Shown: positions 9,280-15,487 of the stretch, in pieces | Layout of the letters: the number at the start of each line of letters is the position of its first letter | How positions within the stretch are numbered: the stretch's first letter is position 1 | Assembly (NCBI RefSeq): GCF_016056305.1 | Contig: NZ_JAECZC010000049.1 | Span: forward strand, 1-40,831 | DNA length: 40,831 bases | Direction of reading: 5' to 3' | Origin: Amazonocrinis nigriterrae CENA67 | Lineage (GTDB): Bacteria; Cyanobacteriota; Cyanobacteriia; Cyanobacteriales; Nostocaceae | The notes under the pieces: model-generated | The model's input: only the letters and a program-made list of their open reading frames with translations | What the model was told of the DNA's origin: nothing | The model's database searches: none | Program-made: the position numbers and the translations under genes

Positions 9280-9555
9280 ATGCAATACGAGTGGGATGAA
9301 GAAAAGCGCCTTGCTAATCTTCTAAAGCATGGGATTGATTTTATCGACATCCCAAATGTATTTCATGGAGATACTTTAACAGTTGAGGATGATCGCTACA
9401 GCTACGGAGAGCAGCGTTTTGTCACGTTTGGTTTGTTGCAAGGGCGAGTAATTGCTGTTGTTCATACCGAGCGAGAAGACTGTACCCGTATTATTTCTGC
9501 AAGGAAAGCTACTAAGTATGAACAACGAATCTATTTCGAGCAACTCTCAAACTGA
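9280..9555 (+). CDS. brnT: BrnT family toxin
   Basis: A 91-residue ribonuclease toxin of the BrnT/BrnA type II system. Family features: the start MQYEWDEEKRLANLLKHGIDF, then DDRYSYGEQRFVTFG and an ending RIISARKATKYEQRIYF, the classic (R)IISAR(K)A signature of BrnT. Length is typical. The 3' end overlaps brnA by 38 bases, implying translational coupling. BrnTA modules are normally autoregulated by the BrnT-BrnA complex; the gap upstream (9081-9279) holds two HIP1-type sites but no operator I can name. Confidence 0.93.
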   Translation: MQYEWDEEKRLANLLKHGIDFIDIPNVFHGDTLTVEDDRYSYGEQRFVTFGLLQGRVIAVVHTEREDCTRIISARKATKYEQRIYFEQLSN

Positions 9556-9793
9556 TTGGCAACGATTGGATGCAATGAGCGATGAAGATATTGATTTATC
9601 AGATTGCCCAGAGATTACACCAGAAATGTTTGCTAAGGCAGTAGTGCGACGGGGTTTACCTGTTGCTAAAAACAAAGTTCAACTTACACTTCGTATTGAC
9701 AGTGATGTACTGGAGTGGTTTAAGTCCCAAGGGCGTGGATATCAAACACAGATAAATACGTTGTTACGCGCTTACATGGAGGCGCATAAATAG
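9518..9793 (+). CDS. brnA: BrnA family antitoxin
   Basis: A 91-residue antitoxin from ATG 9518, in a different frame from brnT and overlapping its last 38 bases. A longer reading from 9452 lies wholly inside brnT and is rejected. The N-terminus is acidic (MSDEDIDLSDCPEITPEMF), a BrnA hallmark. The C-terminus is a ribbon-helix-helix fold (KVQLTLRIDSDVLEWFKSQG, then GYQTQINTLLRAYMEAHK), where the strand residues contact DNA. It should neutralise BrnT and repress the pair. Confidence 0.92.
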   Translation: MNNESISSNSQTDWQRLDAMSDEDIDLSDCPEITPEMFAKAVVRRGLPVAKNKVQLTLRIDSDVLEWFKSQGRGYQTQINTLLRAYMEAHK

Positions 9794-9878
9794 CAGATTT
9801 TTCTACTGCCTGAACCATAGAGTTTTCCTGTATCGCCCAAACTCTAAAGGCAATTTAAAGTAACAAGGCAAATAACCT

Positions 9879-9906
9879 TTGACTTTCACGCACTCGTCAT
9901 GTTAAT
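9879..9906 (+). promoter_or_regulatory. Predicted promoter of the tetR gene
   Basis: TTGACT (9879-9884) and GTTAAT (9901-9906) are separated by 16 bp and resemble -35 and -10 boxes. The expected transcription start at about 9913 falls at the edge of the palindrome at 9914-9927, which fits autorepression. The -10 match is only 4 of 6. Confidence 0.4.
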
Positions 9907-9913
9907 CTCAATC

Positions 9914-9927
9914 AGACCAATCGGTCG
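9914..9927. promoter_or_regulatory. Putative TetR operator, copy 1
   Basis: AGACCAATCGGTCG: arms GACC (9915-9918) and GGTC (9923-9926) around a 4-base centre, 12 bases before the tetR start. It matches copy 2 at 10580-10593 at 12 of 14 positions. By recollection it resembles boxes bound by NemR-type TetR regulators. Confidence 0.7.
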
Positions 9928-9938
9928 GTAACACTGTG

Positions 9939-10526
9939 ATGTCTAAAGGCGAAGAAACCAAAGCTAGAATTCTGCAACAAGCAGCCGAACTGTTTAACCA
10001 ACAGGGGTATGCTGGCTCGTCCATGTCAGATATCATGCGTGTGACTGGATTACAGAAAGGAGGAATTTATAATCACTTCCAAAGCAAAGATGAGCTAGCG
10101 TTGCAGGCTTTTGACTTTGCGATCGCCCGCATCAACCAACATAATAGAGCAGCATTGCGAAACAAACACCATGCAGTTGAACGCTTGCAGGCAATGATTG
10201 ATATCTTTCGCAACTATGTAGACAACCCACCGATTAAGGGAGGATGTCCACTACTGAATACTGCTGTTGAAAGTGATGATGCTCATCCCATATTAAAAGA
10301 ACGCGCTCAACAGGCGATGAACTCTTGGCGACACCTGATTTGTAGAATTCTGGAAAAGGGAATTAAAAAGGGCGAAATTCGCTCTGAGGTAAATGCTGAT
10401 GAAATCGCCACTATCATCATTGCAATGTTAGAAGGAGCTATCATGATGAGCAAGTTATACGAAGATTCAGTTCATATACAAAGGGCAATTAATCATCTCA
10501 ATGAATACCTAGAAAGTCATCTTTAA
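9939..10526 (+). CDS. TetR/AcrR family transcriptional repressor
   Basis: A 195-residue ligand-responsive repressor. The N-terminal HTH is at residues 28-50 (SMSDIMRVTGLQKGGIYNHF followed by QSKDELALQAFDFA), preceded by the usual helix ILQQAAELFNQQGYAGSS. The C-terminal ligand domain includes NPPIKGGCPLLNTAVESDD, a motif with a Cys typical of the NemR/AcuR-like TetR subgroup. That subgroup senses electrophiles or small organic compounds through the Cys; applying this here is inference. ATG 9939 is preferred over GTG 9936. An operator sits just upstream and another lies 54 bases past the gene, before the ORF/GST/patatin operon, so it likely represses both. Confidence 0.92.
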   Translation: MSKGEETKARILQQAAELFNQQGYAGSSMSDIMRVTGLQKGGIYNHFQSKDELALQAFDFAIARINQHNRAALRNKHHAVERLQAMIDIFRNYVDNPPIKGGCPLLNTAVESDDAHPILKERAQQAMNSWRHLICRILEKGIKKGEIRSEVNADEIATIIIAMLEGAIMMSKLYEDSVHIQRAINHLNEYLESHL

Positions 10527-10579
10527 ATCTCTGGTATGAAATTCTGAGCTGATATAGCTCAAATTTTTTAGAAATTAAC

Positions 10580-10593
10580 AGACCATTCGGTCT
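10580..10593. promoter_or_regulatory. Putative TetR operator, copy 2
   Basis: AGACCATTCGGTCT: perfect 5-bp arms AGACC (10580-10584) and GGTCT (10589-10593). TAAAAT at 10594-10599, immediately after, could be a -10 box that a bound repressor would cover. It lies about 88 bases ahead of the ORF at 10681, the first gene of the operon with GST and the patatin-like gene. Confidence 0.7.
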
Positions 10594-10680
10594 TAAAATC
10601 AGAATAATGCACAATTATGCTAGCAACTAACAAACAGCACAGACCACTATAAGTAGTATTAGAAATACCTGTAAGGACAT

Positions 10681-10953
10681 ATGACATCGACTTTGCAGGA
10701 ATTGTCAGCAACGAGGAATTTGGTAATTGGTAATTGGCCCATTACCCATTACCCATTACCAAAGCGGCGGGGCGGCTTTCCTCCCCATCCACGAGGAATG
10801 GGGTTTCCCGCCGCTTTCAATGAATTAGCAGCACTAGCAACACAGAAGGGTGCTTTTGTTAATTTACAGAATAATCGTCCTATTCCCATTCCAGAGGAAT
10901 TGCATAAGAAATATTTAGAGTTTCAGCAAATTTTACCAATTAATAATTCGTAA
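10681..10953 (+). CDS. Small hypothetical gene interrupted in frame by a palindromic repeat element
   Basis: A 90-residue ORF. Residues 1-12 (MTSTLQELSATR) and about 45-90 (AFNELAALATQKGAFVNL onward to the end) look like protein. The middle (about 13-44) is encoded by the repeat at 10715-10817 and reads as a Pro/Gly/Arg-rich stretch unlike the rest. The original gene may have been shorter, or it may be the residue of a larger gene. I do not recognise the family. The ORF ends 14 bases before the GST gene, and the upstream operator suggests it is first in the regulated operon. RBS: AAGGA at about 10672-10676. Confidence 0.5.
   Translation: MTSTLQELSATRNLVIGNWPITHYPLPKRRGGFPPHPRGMGFPAAFNELAALATQKGAFVNLQNNRPIPIPEELHKKYLEFQQILPINNS
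10715..10817. repeat. Composite palindromic repeat (MITE-like) inside ORF 10681
   Basis: Left module: GGTAATTGG repeated twice, facing CCATTACC repeated three times. Right module: perfect 11-bp arms AAAGCGGCGGG (10761-10771) and CCCGCCGCTTT (10807-10817), with an inner CCCCAT/ATGGGG stem. A related element in the opposite orientation lies at 12494-12571. Confidence 0.82.
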
Positions 10954-10967
10954 ATTCAGGATTTTCT

Positions 10968-11636
10968 ATGCTCAAATTTTACTACAACCCTGTTTCGCCT
11001 AATGTTCGCCGTGTATGGCTCACCTTGTTAGAAAAGGAAATTCCTTTTGAGACGGTATTGGTTAAACTAAATGGTGATCAATTAAAACCAAATTTTCTGC
11101 AAATTAACCCCTTTCATCACATTCCTGTGATAGTGGATGACGGTTTTCGAGTTGTAGAATCTTTGGCAATTCTGGACTACTTAGAAAGTAAATATCCTAC
11201 ACCTGCAATGCTACCTACCGATCCTCAGCAATTAGCAACGGTGCGGATGGTACAAATGGTAACAGCTAATGAATTGTTTCCCAAAGTGATTTCTCTCATT
11301 TATGAAAGTGAAGACTCACCGCAATTTGCAGAAGCTAAACAGCATATAGATCAAGTACTGAAATTTTTCACAGTTGCTTTAGGCACTGGGACTTTCTTTG
11401 GCAGTCAACAATTAACATTAGCAGATATCGTTGCGGGAGCTGTAGTACCTTTATTGCCGAGGTTAGGTATTAATCTCGATGATTACCCTGAGCTTCAAGC
11501 TTGGTATGAGCGTTTAATGCAACGTCCAGCATGGCAGAAAACAGAAATAAGTGCAGAAGATTTTGAACAATTCAAGCGGCGAGTCAGAGTTTTAGTGAAG
11601 CTACATCGACACAAGTTGAATCAAGCAAACAAATAA
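10968..11636 (+). CDS. Glutathione S-transferase family protein
   Basis: A 222-residue cytosolic enzyme, likely conjugating glutathione to electrophiles. The N-terminal thioredoxin-like domain is at 1-80 (MLKFYYNPVSPNVRRVWLTL; INPFHHIPVIVDDGF with the cis-Pro; VVESLAILDYLESKYP with the Glu-Ser that binds the gamma-glutamyl group). The helical C-terminal domain is at 90-200, with the N-capping motif TLADIVAGA. Ser10 or Tyr5/Tyr6 could be the catalytic residue. The stop at 11634-11636 is one base from the next ATG, so it is co-translated with the patatin-like gene. A GST under a TetR of this type suggests a response to toxic organic compounds (inference). Confidence 0.92.
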   Translation: MLKFYYNPVSPNVRRVWLTLLEKEIPFETVLVKLNGDQLKPNFLQINPFHHIPVIVDDGFRVVESLAILDYLESKYPTPAMLPTDPQQLATVRMVQMVTANELFPKVISLIYESEDSPQFAEAKQHIDQVLKFFTVALGTGTFFGSQQLTLADIVAGAVVPLLPRLGINLDDYPELQAWYERLMQRPAWQKTEISAEDFEQFKRRVRVLVKLHRHKLNQANK

Positions 11637-11637
11637 A

Positions 11638-12531
11638 ATGAAAACAACTAGCAAGTCATTAGCCATTGCTTGTGCATCAGGTAGTTTTAAAGGTGCATTT
11701 GCTCACGGTGTGTTAAGTGCTTTAGAAGCAGGCAAAATTAGAGGAGATGCTTATGCTGCTGCGTCTTCCTCTGTGATACCCGTTGCTTGGGCTGCTATTG
11801 GCAAAACAACAGATTTGGGTGTAGATTACTGGTTTGGTGGCTTACAGCTACTCAAGCAAGCAAATGTGGGTATGAGTCAGGTGGTGCTGGCGGGAATTAA
11901 CAAGTGCAGTCCGCCAAAAGAACAACTGTTTGCACCAGAAACACCACCATATTTTATTGCTACTAGTGCTGTAGTTTCTGAAAGTGCTGCTAACGAAACT
12001 CAAAGTCAAAAGGCGAGACGTTTGGGGAAACGCTTGTTAGTAGCCGCTGGGAAAAAAGACCGCAGTTGGGTGGATGAACACTTGCAGCCGGTTTTGTTTA
12101 GTGTTAGTAACTCCAGACACGAGTTGCGTTTAGATGCTGGTAACTTTGAAGAAGTCGCTTATGCTTCTTCGCGGATGCTTCATGCTTGGGATATTGCTGC
12201 TTGGATAGGGGGAAAGCCTTTTGTAGATGCTTCTTACACCTGTTTGTGTCCAGCAATAGAAATGGTTGAACAAGGATATCAACAAGTAATTGCGATCGCT
12301 AATGAACCAGGCACTCTATATCGAGATATGTTTCAAACACAAGCAATTCCCGAAAGCTATCAAGGAGTCAATATCCATATTATTAAACCAGATGTAGACC
12401 CCAAAGAATTAGGCGTTGATTTTACAAAAGCCACTGAAGAGGGTTTAGCTGCTATTTATCAGCATGGACAGCAAAAAGGTCAAGAATTCATCGAAAGCGG
12501 CGGGAAAGTCCATCTCCTTGCGGGTGGTTGA
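11638..12531 (+). CDS. Patatin-like protein with degenerate active site
   Basis: A 297-residue protein with patatin/phospholipase organisation. ACASGSFKGAFAHGVLSALE at about residues 12-31 replaces the G-G-G-x-[RK]-G oxyanion loop. AAASSSVIPVAW at about 40-51 stands where the nucleophile elbow G-x-S-x-G should be; both glycines are replaced. KPFVDASYTCLCP near 192-204 matches the D-G/A catalytic Asp motif. The Ser-Asp dyad could survive, but the elbow is unusual, so activity is uncertain. The gene starts one base after the GST stop. The last 11 residues or so (SGGKVHLLAGG) are encoded by the repeat at 12494, which supplies the stop codon; the native C-terminus has been replaced. Confidence 0.82.
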   Translation: MKTTSKSLAIACASGSFKGAFAHGVLSALEAGKIRGDAYAAASSSVIPVAWAAIGKTTDLGVDYWFGGLQLLKQANVGMSQVVLAGINKCSPPKEQLFAPETPPYFIATSAVVSESAANETQSQKARRLGKRLLVAAGKKDRSWVDEHLQPVLFSVSNSRHELRLDAGNFEEVAYASSRMLHAWDIAAWIGGKPFVDASYTCLCPAIEMVEQGYQQVIAIANEPGTLYRDMFQTQAIPESYQGVNIHIIKPDVDPKELGVDFTKATEEGLAAIYQHGQQKGQEFIESGGKVHLLAGG

Positions 12532-12571
12532 GGTTGATCTGCCGCCGCTTTGGGAATTGGGCATTGGTACC
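12494..12571. repeat. Second AAAGCGGCGGG palindromic element, at the 3' end of the patatin-like gene
   Basis: Arms AAAGCGGCGG (12494-12503) and CCGCCGCTTT (12542-12551), followed by GGGAATTGGGCATTGGTACC. Read on the - strand it has the same order of modules as the element at 10715-10817. It encodes the C-terminus and stop of the patatin-like gene. Confidence 0.75.
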
Positions 12572-12605
12572 GATTTAAATAATCTTTGCGACACATGGAT
12601 TAACT

Positions 12606-12633
12606 GTAGGGGCGTACAGCTGTATGCCTCTAA
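12606..12633. repeat. Decayed copy of the GTAGGGGCGTACAG palindrome
   Basis: GTAGGGGCGTACAG followed by CTGTATGCCTCTAA, an imperfect version of the perfect 28-bp palindrome at 34855-34882. It lies between the convergent patatin-like and RTX genes and may serve as a terminator. Confidence 0.7.
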
Positions 12634-12703
12634 CTGTAGTCAGCATCAAGCAATTCGGCTGAGGTTGCTATATCTGGTGCTAGCTGAACCCCAGCCGCAA
12701 AAA

Positions 12704-14797
12704 TTAAACCACGAAGTTGCTAATAGTCACGTTAGATGCTGTCACGTTATTCAACGTCACTAAAGTACTAAAGCTATCACCACCACCATTGGTATCAATC
12801 TGGACTAAAGTATTTGACCCCGACTGTATCCATTGCAAGTAACCAGCGCCAACGGGATTGCTGTCGGAGTAACCTAAGCTAGAGAAAAGAGCATCTAAGT
12901 TAATGACATCACCACTGGTTTGGAAATCAGTAATATTGTCACCAGCTTCGCTAAAGGTATAGTAGTAAAACTTGTCATTGCCAGCACCACCAGTTAAAGT
13001 ATCGTTACCAACACCACCAACTAATGTGTCGTTGCCATCTCCACCAATTAGGGAGTCGTTGCCATCTCCACCATTAAGTGAGTCGTTATCTATTTCGCCA
13101 TACAGACTATCATTCCCTAGCAAGCCGAGGAGAGTATCATTGCCGTTACCACCATAAAGCCGATCATTGTCATCCCCACCCGATAAATAGTCATTACCGT
13201 CAGCGCCGGAAAGATAATCGTTTCCAGCGTCCCCATACAGATAGTCATTATCCTTATAGCCATACAAAGTATCGTTTCCACTTCCCCCCTTGAGGGTATC
13301 ATTGCCGTCACCCCCAGAAAGATTATCATTACCATTCCCGCCTAACAGGCTATCATTACCATAAGAGGCTGTGAGATCATCATTGCCATCACTGCCATCA
13401 AGGGTATCATTACCGTCTCCACCCTCAAGATAATCGTTTCCCACACCGCCATATATTTTGTCGTTACCATATCCTCCATAAAGCAGATCGTTTCCAGATC
13501 CACCTGTGAGGGTGTCGTCACCATCTTCACCCTTGAGGTTATCATTACCCGCACCAGCAGTAATGGAGTCGTTACCGACACCGCCATAAATCAGGGCATA
13601 ACTAGCGGCAGTAACATTGATGATATCGTTACCACTACCTGTATACAGCCTTAACTCTTCAATTTCTTTAAAAGTCGTGCCATTAGACACTGTTCCATTT
13701 GAGGTGCTGGTATAGGTGACAGTTAAAGCAGTGGTGGTAGAGGAAAAATCTAAACTCAGGTAATCATTACCTGCACCACCAACTATTGTGTGTACCCCAT
13801 AACTGTTATAAATCGAGTCGTTTCCGTCTCCGCCATTGAGAGTATCGTTGCCACCATCACCATAAAGAATATCGTTGCCGACCTCACCAAGCAAGGAGTC
13901 ATTGCCGTTACCACCGTAGAGATAATCGTTGCCATCGCCGCCGTTGAGGGAATCATTACCATTACCGCCGGAAAGATTATCATTTCCTAATCCACCAGTG
14001 AGGGAGTCATTGCCGTCACCGCCAGAACCCGAATCATTGCCATCAGCACCATCAAGGGTGTCATTACCGGCATCGCCATTGAGATTGTCATTTCCGTAAC
14101 CACCATACAACTTGTCATTGTCGGCACCACCGTATAGCTTATCGTTTCCATCTTGACCATAGAGGGTGTCATTGCCGTTACCCCCGGAAAGATAATCATT
14201 GCCTGAACCGCCACTGAGACTGTCATTACCGTCATCTCCGTAGAGGTCATCATTACCTGCACCAGTGGTGATAGTGTCATTACCTCCACCACCGTGAATA
14301 TTGGCATAGGTAGCAGCAGTCACATTGATGCTATCGTTACCACTGCCTGTGTATAATTCTAGACTTTCAATTTCTTTAAACGTCGTGCCATTAGAAACTG
14401 TACCTGATGAAGTACTGGTGTAATTGACGGTCAAGGAGGCAGTGGCAGACGATATATTTAATTTGAGATAGTCATTGCCTGCACCACCAACAATGGTATC
14501 TTTGCCAGTACCGTCTTCAAAATAATCGTTGCCGTCACCGCCATTTAAGGAATCGTCACCGCTATTACCATACAGGCTATCGTTTCCAGTGCCTCCATCA
14601 ATCGTATCATTACCATTGTCGCCATAAAGTCGGTCATTGCCATCGCCACCATTTAGTTTGTCATTGTCGTCACCACCAGACAGATAGTCATTACCTAAAT
14701 CGCCATTGAGGATGTCGTTACCTCCATAGCCGTAAATACTGTCAGCACTAGTAGTGCCATTGAGTGTGTCATTTCCAGCAGTTCCATAAATAGCCAT
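12704..14797 (-). CDS. RTX calcium-binding repeat protein, probable type I secretion substrate
   Basis: A 697-residue protein dominated by RTX nonapeptides GGxGNDxLx that bind Ca2+ and fold outside the cell. The start at 14797 is chosen because AAAGGAG lies 10 bases upstream and the family-like MAIYGTAGNDTLNG follows; the longer frame to 14884 reads through a palindrome. Two non-RTX inserts, residues about 101-176 and 337-411, are near copies of each other (both contain NGTTFKEIE and YTGSGND), so a unit of about 236 residues has duplicated. The C-terminus (SEAGDNITDFQTSGDVINLD, then NVTISNFVV) has the character of a type I secretion signal. No catalytic domain is visible, and no ABC exporter is in the window. 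Possible roles are surface layer, adhesion or gliding. Confidence 0.93.
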   Translation of the reverse strand: MAIYGTAGNDTLNGTTSADSIYGYGGNDILNGDLGNDYLSGGDDNDKLNGGDGNDRLYGDNGNDTIDGGTGNDSLYGNSGDDSLNGGDGNDYFEDGTGKDTIVGGAGNDYLKLNISSATASLTVNYTSTSSGTVSNGTTFKEIESLELYTGSGNDSINVTAATYANIHGGGGNDTITTGAGNDDLYGDDGNDSLSGGSGNDYLSGGNGNDTLYGQDGNDKLYGGADNDKLYGGYGNDNLNGDAGNDTLDGADGNDSGSGGDGNDSLTGGLGNDNLSGGNGNDSLNGGDGNDYLYGGNGNDSLLGEVGNDILYGDGGNDTLNGGDGNDSIYNSYGVHTIVGGAGNDYLSLDFSSTTTALTVTYTSTSNGTVSNGTTFKEIEELRLYTGSGNDIINVTAASYALIYGGVGNDSITAGAGNDNLKGEDGDDTLTGGSGNDLLYGGYGNDKIYGGVGNDYLEGGDGNDTLDGSDGNDDLTASYGNDSLLGGNGNDNLSGGDGNDTLKGGSGNDTLYGYKDNDYLYGDAGNDYLSGADGNDYLSGGDDNDRLYGGNGNDTLLGLLGNDSLYGEIDNDSLNGGDGNDSLIGGDGNDTLVGGVGNDTLTGGAGNDKFYYYTFSEAGDNITDFQTSGDVINLDALFSSLGYSDSNPVGAGYLQWIQSGSNTLVQIDTNGGGDSFSTLVTLNNVTASNVTISNFVV

Positions 14798-14857
14798 TGA
14801 AATTATGCTCCTTTTGGGTATGAAATGATTGCTGTTGGTCTTGGTAAATGCATTTTG

Positions 14858-14884
14858 TTGTTGCTTGCTATTAGCAAGCAACAA
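14858..14884. promoter_or_regulatory. 27-bp perfect palindrome in the RTX leader
   Basis: 13-bp arms TTGTTGCTTGCTA (14858-14870) and TAGCAAGCAACAA (14872-14884) flank a single T. It lies about 60 bases upstream of the RTX start, in its likely leader. It could be an operator or a leader hairpin. Confidence 0.6.
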
Positions 14885-15487
14885 AAGTTACTCAAAAATA
14901 TTTTTGTTCGACTAGGAAGGCTAAATTAAAGCAGCACAATTGAGATACTTTTTTACGCAAAAAGTACCACCAGTCGAAAATATTTATGTTTTTTACAGAT
15001 TAAAAGCAAACTCCCTGTGATTTTTTGTAGCAGACACAGAAAGCAAAGCAAATATAACACTTGACTTGATCAGGGATTAAAAATGCTTTTAACCGTGTAC
15101 AGCATCAATAAAACCATATTTTTTCTAGTATTTCAGAATTGCTTAGCCACATATTTGACATCTTTACAGAAACTTCATAGTTGCATAAGTATTTCTACTG
15201 TGTATTTAAAGATTAGCTTAAGTTTATCTAATTGCTTTTGTATTTGGTTATAGATATTGCATTTGACTATACCAATGATTTGTTAGGTTAATTTAAATGT
15301 TGGCTAACAAATAACCCGATAAGATAAGGTTTTTAGGCAACTAATTTACAAAATATTAAGCTCATCGTTATGGAGAATTGTTATGAACTCAGGTTCAGGC
15401 GATCGCACTCCACTAATCCCTGATGTTAAACCCCCACTTTGGTGAAGTGGAGGCTTTTAAATTTCCGTGTTCCCAGTTTCCAATACT
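14885..15487. other. AT-rich intergenic region upstream of the RTX gene
   Basis: About 600 bases with no credible gene. A 20-codon ATG frame at 15383 has GGAG upstream but ends at 15445 within a hairpin, and I do not call it. Apart from the hairpin at 15431, nothing is recognised. Confidence 0.45.
15431..15458. terminator. Possible terminator of the glycosyltransferase gene
   Basis: Stem CCCCCACTT (15431-15439) / AAGTGGAGG (15445-15453) with one mismatch. It lies about 30 bases past the - strand stop at 15488. The T tracts are short on both strands, so the call is weak. Confidence 0.35.

Noticed and set aside
9452-9517. Longer start for BrnA
   Set aside because: The extra 22 codons lie wholly within brnT in another frame; ATG 9518 matches the family.
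12972-14307. Several ORFs on both strands within the RTX gene
   Set aside because: They are out-of-frame shadows of the repetitive RTX coding sequence, rich in Met/Thr or Ser/Pro, with no ribosome binding sites.
15383-15445. 20-codon ORF with GGAG upstream
   Set aside because: It ends in a hairpin and has no recognisable sequence features; likely chance.
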